This document shows, piece by piece, positions 25,681-35,747 of a stretch of 64,000 nucleotides of DNA (positions are counted from its first letter, which is position 1; every line of letters starts with the position of its first letter). The notes beneath the pieces are model-generated. The model ran no database searches and was not told where the DNA came from. It saw nothing but the letters and a program-made list of their open reading frames with translations. Location: contig JAEANN010000022.1 in NCBI GenBank assembly GCA_016841965.1, positions 62,001 through 126,000 of the forward strand, written 5' to 3'. Source of the DNA: Candidatus Roseilinea mizusawaensis (GTDB taxonomy: Bacteria > Chloroflexota > Anaerolineae > J036 > Brachytrichaceae). The position numbers and the translations under genes were made by a program.

Positions 25681-28600
25681 CTATGAGCAACCGGTCGTTG
25701 CGCCGCAGGTGTCGCACTTCAAGCACGTGCCGTTGCGCACCAGGGTGAACGAGCCACATTCAGGGCAAGGGTCTCCCGTGTATCCCTTCAAACGCGCCTG
25801 CCGGCGCTTCTCGCCGGCTGTGTCGTTGGCCACTTTCACCGTTCGAACATCCAGCGAGGCGCTGACGTGCGGATGAGAGCCGTTGCCATTGCGCAGCGCA
25901 GACGGCACAGGCGACGACATGTTATCCGTAGCGGGATGGGTTGTCGACAGGGCTGCCGGCGGCTCGTTGAACTCGCGGGCCGGCAGGCGCAACTGCGCCG
26001 CGCTGACTGACTGCTCCGACACGACTTCCTCACTGCTAAAATCTGGCTCGGCGTCCGGCTGGGGCGCAGGTAATTCGTGGGCCAGATCGGTGCGCCCGAG
26101 ATAGGTAATGGCCAGCTCGCGGAAGATGTAATCGATCACGCTAGAGGCAAAGCGAATGTGGTCGTTGCCGGTCACCGGGCCGCTGGGTTCGAACTTGGTG
26201 AACACAAACGAGTCGACAAATTCCTCCAGCGGCACGCCATATTGCAGCCCCAGCGAGACAGCAATGGCGAAACAGTTGAGCAGGCTGCGGAAGCCGGCCC
26301 CCTCGCGATGCATATCGATGAAGATCTCGCCCAGCGAGCCGTCGGTGTACTCACCGGTGCGCAGAAAGACGGTGTGGCCGGCGATCTTGGCTTTCTGCGT
26401 ATAGCCGCCGCGCCGATTGGGGAGCCGGCGCTGGCGGGCCAGATAGCGCACCACCACCCGCTCTAGCACCTGTTGTTGGGCGGCATTCAGGCCGCTCAGC
26501 GCGCCGGCTGGTGACGCTGCGGTAGCAGCCGGCGCGCCGGCCGGCTCCTCGCGCCCGTCATCCTCGGCAGTGGTGTTAAGTGGCTGGCTGAGCTTGCTGC
26601 CATCTCGATACAGCGCATTGGCCTTGGCGCCGACCTTCCAGCTCAGCATATAGGCGTCGGCAATATCTTGCACGGTTGCTTCGTTGGGCAGGTTGATGGT
26701 CTTGCTGATTGCGCCGCTGATGAAAGGCTGGACGGCGGCCATCATCAGAATGTGCCCCTGCGGCGAGATAAAGCGCCGGCCGTACTTGCCGCACTTGTTA
26801 GCACAGTCGAACACGGCGTAATGCTCTGGCTTGAGATGGGGCGCGCCTTCCACCGTCATCGTACCGCACACATAGTCATTCGCCTGCTGAATCTGCTCAC
26901 CGGTGAAGCCCAACGCCTTCAGCATATTGAACTGGTAGTCGTTCAACTGCGCATCGCTGAATCCCAGCGTGACACGACAAAACTCCTCACCGAGTGTCCA
27001 TTTGTTGAAAGCGAATTGAATCTCGAACGCTGTCGGCAGGGCGGCTTCTATTTTGGCGATAAGTTCATCGGTGAAGCCTTTGGCTTTCAACGATTCGGGG
27101 TTAATGTGCGGACAGCCCACCAGTGTGGCGCGGCCAACGGCGTACTTGATGATGTCGTCAATCTGCGCATCGGTATAGCCAAGCTGTTTGAGCGCCGGCG
27201 GCACACTCTGGTTGACAATCTTGAAATAGCCGCCGCCGGCCAGTTTCTTGAACTTGACCAGGGCGAAATCCGGCTCCACGCCGGTAGTGTCGCAGTCCAT
27301 CACCAGGCCGATGGTGCCGGTGGGTGCAATCACCGTGACCTGCGCATTGCGATAACCATACTGCTCGCCCAGGGCCAACATGCGGTCGGCATCCGCGCGC
27401 GCCGCGCTCAGCAGATCAGGCGGGCACTGTGCTGGGTCAATGCCCATCGGCACGATGCTCAAGCCCTCGTATTGGGAAGCCGGCGCGTTGTAAGCTGCGC
27501 GGCGATGATTGCGAATCACACGCAGCATGTGCGCGCGGTTGCGCGCATAGCCGGGGAACGGCCCTTTCTCAGCAGCCATTTCTGCGCTGGTGGCATAAGC
27601 ATGAGCGTGCATGATGGCAGTCAAGGCGCCGGCGATAGCGCGGCCGCGTTCGCTGTCATAGGGCACGCCCATCACCATCAACAGCGCGCCCAGGTTTGCG
27701 TAGCCCAGCCCCAACGTGCGAAACTCATAGCTCAGTTCGGCCACCCGCCGGCTGGGGAATTGCGCCATCAGCACGCTGATCTCTAGCACGATTGTCCACA
27801 GTCGCACAGCATGGCGATACGCCTCGACCTGGAACGCTGCGCGCTGCATATCATAGAATCGCAACAGGTTCAGCGAGGCCAGGTTGCACGCGGTGTCGTC
27901 CAGGAAAAGATACTCACTGCAAGGATTGCTGGCGCGAATCTCACCGTCGGCGGGACAGGTGTGCCATTCGTTGATGGTGGTGTGATATTGCAAGCCCGGA
28001 TCGGCGGACTGCCAGGCTGCCTCGGCGATCTTTTGCCACAGCGCGCGCGCCTTGATCATGCGCTTGGGTTTGGGCGTCCGGCCTTCCCGTTTGGCTTTCT
28101 CGATCTCCGTGCGCCAGATCAGCCCCCAATCCTTATCCTCGATCACAGCCTGCATGAAGTCGTTTGTGACACGCACGCTATTGTTGCTATTCTGGCCGCT
28201 GACGGTGGCATAGGCTTCGCTGTTCCAGTCTGCGGTGTACTCTGCAAAATCGATGTGCGTGAAGCCCTGTTGAGCAAACTGAATGACGCGCTGGATGTAA
28301 TTTTCTGGGATAAATGCGCTGCGCGCAACGGCAATTGCGGCGGCCAGTTTGGCGTTGCGCCGGCGGTCGAAGCGGGTGGCCGCATCTTCCCACTCATGAC
28401 AGGCGCGCATGATCGCGTTGAGGTGTTGGTTGTTCAACTTGCTGCCAGCCACCAGCGCGGCCACCTTCTGCTCTTCGTTGACCTTCCAATCGACAAACTG
28501 TTCAATGTCGGGATGATCGGCGTCGAGGATGACCATCTTGGCGGCGCGGCGCGTGGTGCCGCCGCTCTTGATCGCGCCGGCGGCGCGGTCGCCGATCTTG

Positions 28601-29349
28601 AGAAAGCTCATCAGGCCCGACGATTTGCCCCCCCCGCTCAACGGCTCGTTCTCGGCGCGCAGGCGCGAAAAGTTGGTGCCGGTGCCGCTGCCGTACTTAA
28701 AGATGCGCGCTTCGCGCACCCACAGGTCCATGATGCCGCCGTCATTCACCAGATCGTCTTCGATGGACTGGATGAAACACGCATGCGGCTGTGGGTGTGT
28801 GTAGGCATCTTCCGAGCGTTTGACTTCGCCGGTGTGCGCATCGACGTAATAGTGCCCCTGCGCCGGCCCGGTAATCCCATACGCCCAGTTCAGACCAGTG
28901 TTGAACCATTGTGGGCTGTTGGGCGCGGCCATCTGCATGGCAAGCATGTAGCACATCTCATCATAAAAAGTGTGCGCGTCTGCTTCTGTGTCGAAGTAAC
29001 CATATTTCCAACCCCAGTAGGTCCACGTGCCGGCCAGACGATGGAACACCTGCCGTGCGTCTTGTTCGCTGCCGCACGTCGCGCCTTCTGCCGGCACACA
29101 GGCCTGTAACCACTCTGGGACGCCGGCTTCGACCACGCGCCGTGTCTGGTTTGGCACGCCGGCCTTGCGGAAATACTTCTGCGCCAGAATGTCCACCGCC
29201 ACTTGTGACCAGTGCGCCGGCGCGTCAATGTCCTGCATCTCGAATACCGTCGAACCGTCGGGATTGCGAATCACCGAGCTGCGTTTCTCGAACGGAATCG
29301 AGGCATAGGGACTCTGATCGGGCTGAGTAAACAGTCTATTGATTTTCAT
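25681..29349 (-). CDS. nrdJ: Vitamin B12-dependent (class II) ribonucleotide reductase
   Basis: A 1222-residue adenosylcobalamin-dependent reductase that makes dNTPs with or without oxygen. Recognisable parts are [20 protein letters not shown] (substrate-site Cys and loop), [28 protein letters not shown], and the C-terminal TSCPD-like module near 1040-1110. A zinc-ribbon tail with CPECG and [13 protein letters not shown] supplies the redox cysteines regenerated by thioredoxin. ATG 29349 is preferred (AGGAG upstream). It is the second gene of an nrdR-nrdJ operon, starting 34 bp after nrdR. Confidence 0.96.
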   Translation of the reverse strand: MKINRLFTQPDQSPYASIPFEKRSSVIRNPDGSTVFEMQDIDAPAHWSQVAVDILAQKYFRKAGVPNQTRRVVEAGVPEWLQACVPAEGATCGSEQDARQVFHRLAGTWTYWGWKYGYFDTEADAHTFYDEMCYMLAMQMAAPNSPQWFNTGLNWAYGITGPAQGHYYVDAHTGEVKRSEDAYTHPQPHACFIQSIEDDLVNDGGIMDLWVREARIFKYGSGTGTNFSRLRAENEPLSGGGKSSGLMSFLKIGDRAAGAIKSGGTTRRAAKMVILDADHPDIEQFVDWKVNEEQKVAALVAGSKLNNQHLNAIMRACHEWEDAATRFDRRRNAKLAAAIAVARSAFIPENYIQRVIQFAQQGFTHIDFAEYTADWNSEAYATVSGQNSNNSVRVTNDFMQAVIEDKDWGLIWRTEIEKAKREGRTPKPKRMIKARALWQKIAEAAWQSADPGLQYHTTINEWHTCPADGEIRASNPCSEYLFLDDTACNLASLNLLRFYDMQRAAFQVEAYRHAVRLWTIVLEISVLMAQFPSRRVAELSYEFRTLGLGYANLGALLMVMGVPYDSERGRAIAGALTAIMHAHAYATSAEMAAEKGPFPGYARNRAHMLRVIRNHRRAAYNAPASQYEGLSIVPMGIDPAQCPPDLLSAARADADRMLALGEQYGYRNAQVTVIAPTGTIGLVMDCDTTGVEPDFALVKFKKLAGGGYFKIVNQSVPPALKQLGYTDAQIDDIIKYAVGRATLVGCPHINPESLKAKGFTDELIAKIEAALPTAFEIQFAFNKWTLGEEFCRVTLGFSDAQLNDYQFNMLKALGFTGEQIQQANDYVCGTMTVEGAPHLKPEHYAVFDCANKCGKYGRRFISPQGHILMMAAVQPFISGAISKTINLPNEATVQDIADAYMLSWKVGAKANALYRDGSKLSQPLNTTAEDDGREEPAGAPAATAASPAGALSGLNAAQQQVLERVVVRYLARQRRLPNRRGGYTQKAKIAGHTVFLRTGEYTDGSLGEIFIDMHREGAGFRSLLNCFAIAVSLGLQYGVPLEEFVDSFVFTKFEPSGPVTGNDHIRFASSVIDYIFRELAITYLGRTDLAHELPAPQPDAEPDFSSEEVVSEQSVSAAQLRLPAREFNEPPAALSTTHPATDNMSSPVPSALRNGNGSHPHVSASLDVRTVKVANDTAGEKRRQARLKGYTGDPCPECGSFTLVRNGTCLKCDTCGATTGCS

Positions 29350-29383
29350 GGTCTCCTCTATCAAACCTGCCGGCCCAGCGCAA

Positions 29384-29836
29384 CTACTTCTCGGCCAACA
29401 GCTTCTCGATCTCTTTCTTCACGCTCTCCAGGTCTTTCAAGTTGAGATAAACGATCGCATAGCGGATGTAGGCTACTTCATCCAACTTGCGCAACCCATT
29501 CAGCACCATGTCCCCGATATCACGCGCAGCAACCTCAGATTTGTTGAGCGCCACCACCTGGGCCTCGACCTGATCGACCAGCCTATCGATGGCTTCAGCC
29601 GACACCGGTCGCTTGGCGCATGAAATCCGGATGCCTTCCAGAATCTTGTCGCGATTAAACGCTTCACGGCGTCCCCCGCGTTTCACCACCAAGGGCGTGG
29701 ATTCCACCACGCGTTCGACCGTGCTGAACCGCCTGTTGCAGTTTTTACACTCGCGCCGCCGACGGATTCCGCCGCTTGGCTCTCGGATCGTGTCGATCAC
29801 ATGGGTGCTGCTCGATCCGCATGTCGGACACTTCAT
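29384..29836 (-). CDS. nrdR: Transcriptional repressor NrdR
   Basis: A 150-residue regulator. The N-terminal zinc ribbon has MKCPTCG and CKNCNRRF (residues 1-36). An ATP-cone follows (about 49-139), with [16 protein letters not shown]. It binds ATP/dATP and represses ribonucleotide reductase genes when dATP is abundant. It lies directly upstream of nrdJ, behind two palindromic NrdR boxes, which implies it regulates its own operon. Confidence 0.97.
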   Translation of the reverse strand: MKCPTCGSSSTHVIDTIREPSGGIRRRRECKNCNRRFSTVERVVESTPLVVKRGGRREAFNRDKILEGIRISCAKRPVSAEAIDRLVDQVEAQVVALNKSEVAARDIGDMVLNGLRKLDEVAYIRYAIVYLNLKDLESVKKEIEKLLAEK

Positions 29837-29867
29837 TCAGCACAGCATCCTTCCCCCAGACAGAAAT

Positions 29868-29910
29868 CGCCATATATGGCGTAGAGCTTTTCGCATAGCC
29901 CCATATATGG
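29868..29910 (-). promoter_or_regulatory. Pair of NrdR boxes
   Basis: Two palindromes sharing CCATATATGG: the 14-bp perfect CGCCATATATGGCG at 29868-29881 and CCATATATGG at 29901-29910. Their centres are 31 bp apart, matching the three-helical-turn spacing known for NrdR box pairs. They lie between the predicted promoter and nrdR. Confidence 0.8.
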
Positions 29911-29926
29911 CGCCTGTGGGAGCCTG

Positions 29927-29956
29927 ATTGTATGCTGTTCAGTCGCGCTTTGTCAA
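29927..29956 (-). promoter_or_regulatory. Predicted promoter of nrdR-nrdJ
   Basis: Minus strand: TTGACA (29951-29956), 18-bp spacer, TACAAT (29927-29932). The first NrdR box starts about 16 bp downstream of the -10, so bound NrdR would block initiation. Confidence 0.65.
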
Positions 29957-30116
29957 CGACTGAACCTTAAAAATCTGCCAACTACCATTGCTATCGCTTG
30001 AGGGAAGCGATTACGCGGACAACAGGCGCAATGCGCAAAACGCCTGCCTGGCAGAGAAGAAACTGCCGTGTCTCTGTCCAGTTAGAGCCGTATGCGACGT
30101 GTCAGAATAGCAACGA

Positions 30117-30150
30117 GGACAGGGCAACAACACGCCCTGCCGCCCTGTCC
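30117..30150 (-). terminator. Hairpin downstream of ftsZ
   Basis: Perfect 9-bp inverted repeat GGACAGGGC / GCCCTGTCC with a 16-nt loop, 20 bp after the ftsZ stop. No T-run. It probably marks the end of the dcw transcripts. The remaining bases between 29957 and 30116 show nothing recognisable. Confidence 0.55.
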
Positions 30151-30170
30151 AATTGCCGCTTCATGCCGCT

Positions 30171-31325
30171 TCAGCGCCGGCGCAGGAACGACGGCAGTTC
30201 CAGATTATCGGGGTCGATCGGCATCTGGCGCGTCGCCCGATCCACCGGCTCGCCGGGTACCGTTGACGTCGGCAACGAGGCGGTCATCGTGCGGATTGGG
30301 TTGCGCGCGGTGGATGTCTGCGCGTTGGTTGGTCGCGGCAGCCGGCGCGAGGATGCGCCGGTCTGGTCAAAACCTGTCGCGATGACTGTGATGCGAATCT
30401 GTTCTTTCATCGACTCGTCGATCACCGCGCCGAAGATGACATTGCAATCCGGGTGAGCGGCCGCTTTGATCAGCGAAGCTGCCTCGTTGACCTCGAACAG
30501 GCTCATATCTGGTCCGCCGGTGATATTGAACAGAATGCCGCGCGCGCCGTCTATGGTGACATCCAGCAGGCTGGAGGTAATGGCCTGTTCGGCTGCCGTA
30601 CGCGCGCGCCCTTCGCCGGATGAGGTGCCAACAGCCATCAGAGCCGCTCCGCCTTCGGACATGATCGCCCGCACGTCGGCGAAGTCGAGGTTGATCAGGC
30701 CGGGCACGGTAATCACCTCGCTGATGCCCTGAATGCCCTGGCGCAGCACGTCGTCGGCCGTGCGGAACGACTGTTGCAAGCTGGCCCGCTTATCCACAAT
30801 GTCGAGCAACCGGTCGTTCGGGATAACGATCAGCGTGTCAACGTGCTCTTTGAGTTTTTCGATGCCGGCTTCTGCGGCGCGCATACGCGGCGTGCCCTCA
30901 AATGAGAACGGGCGGGTCACTACGCCGATGGTCAACGCCCCCAGCTCCTTCGAGATGCGGGCGATTACGGGCGCGGCACCCGTGCCGGTGCCGCCACCCA
31001 TGCCGCAGGTGATGAACACCATGTCGGCGCCCCTCAAAATGCTGTACAACTCGTCCGACGATTCCTCGGCTGCCTTTTCGCCGGCTTCCGGGTTTCCGCC
31101 CGCACCCAGGCCTCGTGTGACTTTGTCGCCGATGCGCACCCGCACCGGCGCATGACTCAACATCAAGGCCTGTTGATCTGTGTTCACAGCAATGAATTCG
31201 ACGCCGGCCAAGCCTTCCGCAATCATTCGGTTGACTGCATTCTGGCCGCCACCGCCAACACCCACGACCTTAATTTGAGCCGGGGACTCAGCATGAACTG
31301 ATTGTGTTGCCAAATATGTATCCAT
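30171..31325 (-). CDS. ftsZ: Cell division GTPase FtsZ
   Basis: A 384-residue tubulin homologue that polymerises into the Z ring. It has [18 protein letters not shown] at the N-terminus and the tubulin signature [14 protein letters not shown] Pro/Thr/Arg linker and a conserved C-terminal peptide ending [11 protein letters not shown] bind FtsA and other partners. ATG 31325 (MDTYLATQ) is chosen because GGAAGGGGG lies upstream; the longer open frame above it is not conserved. It is separated from ftsA by a glycosidase-like gene and has its own promoter. Confidence 0.97.
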   Translation of the reverse strand: MDTYLATQSVHAESPAQIKVVGVGGGGQNAVNRMIAEGLAGVEFIAVNTDQQALMLSHAPVRVRIGDKVTRGLGAGGNPEAGEKAAEESSDELYSILRGADMVFITCGMGGGTGTGAAPVIARISKELGALTIGVVTRPFSFEGTPRMRAAEAGIEKLKEHVDTLIVIPNDRLLDIVDKRASLQQSFRTADDVLRQGIQGISEVITVPGLINLDFADVRAIMSEGGAALMAVGTSSGEGRARTAAEQAITSSLLDVTIDGARGILFNITGGPDMSLFEVNEAASLIKAAAHPDCNVIFGAVIDESMKEQIRITVIATGFDQTGASSRRLPRPTNAQTSTARNPIRTMTASLPTSTVPGEPVDRATRQMPIDPDNLELPSFLRRR

Positions 31326-31443
31326 TTTGATTTGGCCCCCTTCCTGTTTGCCAAACCTTTTGCTTGCAGTGGCCTGTGCCTCATCCCAAAGAGCAAGCCA
31401 GCCGGATCGCCCAGGCAGGCAACCCCACCCAGGATGTGCACGG

Positions 31444-31485
31444 ATTCTAGCCTGATAATCCACAAAGTCAAGCCACTTATCCACA
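31444..31485 (-). promoter_or_regulatory. ftsZ promoter with DnaA-box-like sites
   Basis: Minus-strand promoter: TTGACT (31466-31471), 16-bp spacer, TAGAAT (31444-31449). A perfect DnaA-box consensus TTATCCACA lies at 31477-31485 (read on the plus strand) just upstream of the -35. A one-mismatch copy TAATCCACA lies at 31455-31463, inside the spacer. Their starts are 22 bp apart, two helical turns. Confidence 0.5.
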
Positions 31486-31527
31486 ACTTCTACACAGGCA
31501 TCTGAATTTTAAGTTTACGATTAGAAT

Positions 31528-33426
31528 TCACATAGATTCCACCTCGATCATCTCGCACGGCACATTGGCCTCCTGCGCCTGCATGACCAGCGCATGTGAC
31601 CCGTGTGGCAAATCACACGACCAAATCAGGCCCGAACGCCGGCGCACTGGAGACGCGAAATCCAGTGTGGCAGCCCATTGGCCGTTGATGCGCACCTCAC
31701 ACCGGCCAAAGCCCGGCGCTTTGGGTGCATACAGCGAAACCCGGCTGCCGATGAAATTCCACTTGGCGCGCGCACCCGGCCGCGCACTCAAATGCCCAAT
31801 CCCAAATCGAAAGTGTTCATCCTCGACCAGCGTCCATGCCTCCGGCTCCTCTGCCGCGCCGGCCAGCGCCTCGGTAGACAACCAGCATTGCCGGTCCGCC
31901 TGCGCCTCCGCAGACAGCTCAAGCTGCTCGACGTTCAGCGTTGTGCCGGCCTCGGCCAGCAACTCGATCCGGCCTGCTTGAGCGGGCGCGACACCTTGCC
32001 AGATCAGCCTGCCCTCCAGCGCGATGTGCACCAGGTCGCCGGTTCGCTCGATCTCAATCTGCTCTGTTCGCCCCGGCGCCCAGTCCGTCATCGTGTTCGC
32101 AAGCAAGTGCGCGCCGCCATACTCGTCCAGCGCAACCAATGAAGCCGACGCTGCCGGCCCGCGCCGCCACTCTAGTCGCCGGCTGTGGGTCAAGGGATGC
32201 AGCGACGCATCGGCAAAGGGATGACTTGGCCCCAGCGGCTCGTGGCAGCCCCAACAGAACGCCCATCCGCCATTGGCTCGCGCCACAATACGCGCTTGAA
32301 AGTCGCCCACGGTGCGTTTCAGGATCGCCAGCGCCGGCCCGTTGGGTGCGGCCAGCACAAATCCGTCTCGATACGCCTCTGACCAGGGTCGCCGAGCCAT
32401 ATGTATCGTGCCGACATCGTCGCGTGTTTTGCACGGATAGAACGCCCTCAGCCAGCCATCCGAGCCGATCTGTCCCGAAAATGTCTGGCCCCACAGGCCT
32501 TGTCCCTCGGCCGGCTCGCTGTGCCAAACCGAGCCATACTGGTCGATCTCCCACACATCGGGCAGGTGCGCTTGCTCGACCGGCGCCCAATACATCACCT
32601 GAAACGACCGGTTCAATGCCACCGAGGTCGCCGGCGCGTACACATATCCGTCATGAACGAATTGCGGATAAAACTCGGCCAGCGGCGGATGGAAACGATC
32701 CGACTGCGGCATCAACAGCAAACGTGGCGCACTGTACGGCCCTTCAGGGCGAGCGGCTGTCATGCACGCCAGCGCCCACGTCCCGCCGGCGTTGCGCGGT
32801 GTGCTCATCATGTGCAGGATCATCCAGTCGCACTCGCGGCGGACCAGCGTGGACGCATAGGCCCGCACGTAACGCCCCAGCAAAGCCGGCTGATGCGCGT
32901 CGTCGTGCAACGGGGTCGGAGCGCGGTGAAATGGCCCTTCTGGCGACTCAGCCCAGGCATACGCCAGACCGCCGCGCCGGTTGTCTGGATCGCACCAACC
33001 ATACACCATGTGATATCGCCCGGCCTCATACACCAGCGACACATCAACTGTGCCGCCGCAACGCCGCCCGTCACTCTCGAACGAGTTTGCATCGGGAGCA
33101 AGCACGATCCCCGCTGCCTGCCACCGTCCGGTTTCCTCACGCAGCGCCAGTACGCCGCCGGGCGGCCAGTAACCCCTCGGATACAGACTGATGTAGGCAT
33201 ACCAGCGTCCTGAGACCGGATCGTGAAACAGAAAGCCATTCACCGGCCACTCGTGCGGCGCAGCGCCGAAATAGATCGGGTTGTCCGGCTCGCGCTCGAA
33301 CGCATCCCACGAAGGATCGCCCAGCACAGGATGATGCAGCCACCAGTCCCGGTAGCGCGCCTGGGCTAGGTCAACCACCTTGCTGGAGCCAATCTCCACT
33401 TGCGATATTTCCATGCTGCCGCTCAT
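31528..33426 (-). CDS. Beta-propeller glycosidase-like protein inserted in dcw cluster
   Basis: A 632-residue protein. Residues ~40-400 show repeated propeller-type segments: NGFLFHDPVSGRWYAYISLY, VDVSLVYEAGRYHMVYGWCD, SPEGPFHRA, and EFYPQFVHDGYVYAPAT. These resemble the five-bladed GH32/43/68-type superfamily. A beta-sandwich tail (~440-632) contains VRINGQWAATLDF, like the GH32 C-terminal module. No signal peptide, so probably cytoplasmic. I cannot name a family or substrate. It lies 24 bp after the ftsA stop and 202 bp before ftsZ, an unusual place for a sugar enzyme. Confidence 0.7.
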   Translation of the reverse strand: MSGSMEISQVEIGSSKVVDLAQARYRDWWLHHPVLGDPSWDAFEREPDNPIYFGAAPHEWPVNGFLFHDPVSGRWYAYISLYPRGYWPPGGVLALREETGRWQAAGIVLAPDANSFESDGRRCGGTVDVSLVYEAGRYHMVYGWCDPDNRRGGLAYAWAESPEGPFHRAPTPLHDDAHQPALLGRYVRAYASTLVRRECDWMILHMMSTPRNAGGTWALACMTAARPEGPYSAPRLLLMPQSDRFHPPLAEFYPQFVHDGYVYAPATSVALNRSFQVMYWAPVEQAHLPDVWEIDQYGSVWHSEPAEGQGLWGQTFSGQIGSDGWLRAFYPCKTRDDVGTIHMARRPWSEAYRDGFVLAAPNGPALAILKRTVGDFQARIVARANGGWAFCWGCHEPLGPSHPFADASLHPLTHSRRLEWRRGPAASASLVALDEYGGAHLLANTMTDWAPGRTEQIEIERTGDLVHIALEGRLIWQGVAPAQAGRIELLAEAGTTLNVEQLELSAEAQADRQCWLSTEALAGAAEEPEAWTLVEDEHFRFGIGHLSARPGARAKWNFIGSRVSLYAPKAPGFGRCEVRINGQWAATLDFASPVRRRSGLIWSCDLPHGSHALVMQAQEANVPCEMIEVESM

Positions 33427-33450
33427 CGGTCAACCTTCAAGTCAATGTCC

Positions 33451-34686
33451 CTACTCGCCTTTCGGCAGCAGGTTGCCCCACCAGGCTTTCATGTTCAAAT
33501 TGAGGGTGGGTCGGCGGCGCTTGCTGGGCCGGGCCACAATGTCGTGCATTCCCCACCTCAGTAACCCGATAACGGTCGAGTAGGCGGGCGAGTGCAGCGT
33601 ATCCACCAGCCCTTGTAAACCGGTCGGTTGCGCGATGCGCACGGGCAGGTTTGTCACGTCGCGAGCCACGTCGCGCAGCCCCGGCAACAACGCCCCTCCA
33701 CCCGTGATCACCAAGCCGGCCGGCAACAAACCGTCATAGCCACTCCGCTTGACCTCCTGCACGATCATGCCGAACAACTCCTCGGCGCGCGCGTGCAGAA
33801 TTTCGGCCACCTCGTGCCGATGCACACTCACGCGCTCTTCATCGCCAAAGCCGGCCACAATAAGCGGGTTGTCCAGTGGCAAGCCGTTCGGGTTACAGTG
33901 GCCGTTGGCGAGTTTGATCTGCTCGGCCGTCTCCAGCGGCAGCCGCAGGCACAGCGCCAGATCGCTGGTGAAGTGTGCGCCGCCTACATCCAGCACACAG
34001 GTGTGCCACACCGCGCCGTCGATGAAAATGGCAATATCGGTCGTGCCGCTGCCAATATCCACTAGCACCACCCCCATCTCCCGCTCGGTGGGGGTAAGCA
34101 CTGCCTCTGCAGAGGCCAGCGCCGTCAGCACCAACTCACTCACGTCGATTTGGGCTGCGTTGGCGCATTTGATCAGATTCTGGATCGATGTTGTGGAACC
34201 GGTGACAATATGCGCCTGCACCTCCAGCCTGAAGCCCAGCATGCCAATCGGATTGCGCACGCCGTCCTGTTCGTCAACCTTAAAATGGCGTGGGATTACG
34301 TGGATGATTTCACGGTTATTTGGCGCGCTGATGGCCTGGGCCGACTCCAGGCTGTGATTGATGTCGTTCAGGTTGACCCCCTGCTCGCCTCGACTGATGG
34401 CAACAGCCCCATGGCTGTTCTGCGAGCTAATATGGCTACCGGAGATGCCGACGATGGCGCTGTTGATCTTAAGCGCCGATGATCGCTCGGCGCCGTCCAG
34501 CGACTCGCGGATTGCCGCTGTGGCCTCGGCCACATTGATGATCTGCCCGCGCTTCATGCCGCGCGCCGGCGCCATGCCCACGCCAATCACGCTGAACTCG
34601 CCCGGCGCAGCCGTCGCTTCGCCCACCAGGCTGATCACCTTTGAGCTGCCTACATCAACCGCAGTGATTATCCTGGGTTCTGCCAT
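33451..34686 (-). CDS. ftsA: Cell division protein FtsA
   Basis: A 411-residue actin-like ATPase that links FtsZ filaments to the membrane. It begins with the phosphate-1 motif AVDVGSSKVISLVGE and has the SHV/1C domain (about 85-165), VVLVDIGSGTTDIAIF as phosphate-2 and GLVITGGGALLPGLRD as the adenosine motif. The C-terminus NLNMKAWWGNLLPKGE is a plausible amphipathic membrane anchor. Start at ATG 34686, 39 bp after the ftsQ stop. Confidence 0.95.
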   Translation of the reverse strand: MAEPRIITAVDVGSSKVISLVGEATAAPGEFSVIGVGMAPARGMKRGQIINVAEATAAIRESLDGAERSSALKINSAIVGISGSHISSQNSHGAVAISRGEQGVNLNDINHSLESAQAISAPNNREIIHVIPRHFKVDEQDGVRNPIGMLGFRLEVQAHIVTGSTTSIQNLIKCANAAQIDVSELVLTALASAEAVLTPTEREMGVVLVDIGSGTTDIAIFIDGAVWHTCVLDVGGAHFTSDLALCLRLPLETAEQIKLANGHCNPNGLPLDNPLIVAGFGDEERVSVHRHEVAEILHARAEELFGMIVQEVKRSGYDGLLPAGLVITGGGALLPGLRDVARDVTNLPVRIAQPTGLQGLVDTLHSPAYSTVIGLLRWGMHDIVARPSKRRRPTLNLNMKAWWGNLLPKGE

Positions 34687-34694
34687 TGCTTCCT

Positions 34695-34736
34695 TGCCGT
34701 CTGCCGTCTGTCGTCTGTTGTCTGACTACTGACCGC
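34695..34736. repeat. Heptamer array between ftsQ and ftsA
   Basis: Six units: TGCCGTC, TGCCGTC, TGTCGTC, TGTTGTC, TGACTAC, TGACCGC. They fill the whole ftsQ-ftsA gap and encode the last residues and stop codon (TAG at 34726-34728) of ftsQ. Confidence 0.85.
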
Positions 34737-35571
34737 CGACATAGTACGGTGCTTCTGGATATCGAACGTCAATCACGCCGGGCAACAGGTTGTCGCCGGC
34801 CAATTGTGCACGCAAGAGCCGCGCCAGTGTCACCTTTTCGCTCATGTCACCTTCGTGCTCAGACCATCCCAGCCGCACGCGCCACCCATCCGCGTCGGTA
34901 TAGGCGATGCCATAGCGGGCGCTGTACACATACAGGCGAGCGTCTGCCTCGAGGGCGGCCAGCTCGCTCAAGGTTCGCAGCAAGGCCGGCTCGATTGTCT
35001 GACCAATCTGCGGGCTGGCTGCATCCTGCGTCTCGCTGCGCAGCCGCAGCGAGGCCGGCATATCTCCCAGCGCCTGTTGCACCTTGCCACTGCGATCGAT
35101 CCACACAAGCCCTTGCGGCGTCTCCCACAGCGCCAGCGCCTGCGACGCCTGCACCACGATGGTGCAGGCAACAGTCCATTCCCATGTGCACGTCACTTCG
35201 GCTGCATCGACCCCTGGCAAATCATCGATGCGCTTTGCTGCCGCGTTCAGATCGACAAAAGCGAAGTGCTCGCCGGCCAGACCGCTGGCCCCGATGATCT
35301 GGGCCGGCGCCACGCCCTGGTTGTGATAGACGCGAATAGAGTCGGTTGCAATCGTGAATGCATCGCCGGTGAACCAGCGCACACCAAGCGCCAACCCTGC
35401 AATCAGCGCCACTGCAACAGCAATCCGCAGCCGCATTGCCCGGCTGAGACGGGGTGTTGCAGGCGCCTGCTGCCGGCTGAGGCGCCCAGCCGACCGCGCC
35501 ACATCAAAGCGTGTGCGCGCATCTGTGCGCGCATGCTTGCGCCGGGGTCGGTAATAATGCATGTCGGACAT
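34726..35571 (-). CDS. ftsQ: Cell division protein FtsQ
   Basis: About 281 residues: a basic cytoplasmic N-terminus, one membrane helix (LRIAVAVALIAGLALGVRWF, around residue 55), a POTRA domain beginning IATDSIRVYHNQGVAPAQII, and a C-terminal FtsQ domain. It scaffolds the FtsB/FtsL complex at the septum. The start may be ATG 35571 or 35562. The 167-bp interval to ddl upstream is filled by a long heptamer array, and the stop codon lies in another. Confidence 0.85.
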   Translation of the reverse strand: MSDMHYYRPRRKHARTDARTRFDVARSAGRLSRQQAPATPRLSRAMRLRIAVAVALIAGLALGVRWFTGDAFTIATDSIRVYHNQGVAPAQIIGASGLAGEHFAFVDLNAAAKRIDDLPGVDAAEVTCTWEWTVACTIVVQASQALALWETPQGLVWIDRSGKVQQALGDMPASLRLRSETQDAASPQIGQTIEPALLRTLSELAALEADARLYVYSARYGIAYTDADGWRVRLGWSEHEGDMSEKVTLARLLRAQLAGDNLLPGVIDVRYPEAPYYVGGQ

Positions 35572-35581
35572 GGCAATAGTC

Positions 35582-35747
35582 GTCAATAGTCAGTCGCCAG
35601 AACACAAAGCACAGAGTGCATCACCTGACACTCATTACTCTCCACTCTCCACTCTGCACTCTCCACTCTGCACTCTGCACTCTGCACTCTCCACTCTGCA
35701 CTCTCCACTCTGCACTCTCCACTCTGCACTCTGCACTCTCAACTCTC
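35582..35747. repeat. Long heptamer tandem array between ddl and ftsQ
   Basis: About 24 units in continuous 7-bp phase. The left part is degenerate (GTCAATA, GTCAGTC, GCCAGAA, CACAAAG, CACAGAG). From 35643 there are fourteen near-identical CACTCTC or CACTCTG units. The left part matches the array inside the FGGY kinase. The right end encodes the final codons and stop of ddl on the minus strand. Confidence 0.95.

Noticed and set aside
26668-29109. Long plus-strand frames opposite nrdJ
   Set aside because: Antisense shadows; NrdJ motifs are continuous on the other strand.
31941-33191. 416-codon plus-strand frame opposite the propeller glycosidase-like gene
   Set aside because: Extremely Arg/Pro/Ala-rich translation without domains; the minus-strand frame has clear propeller motifs.
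35582-35747. CRISPR-like array
   Set aside because: Repeat units are 7 bp in direct contact without spacers and no cas genes are nearby.
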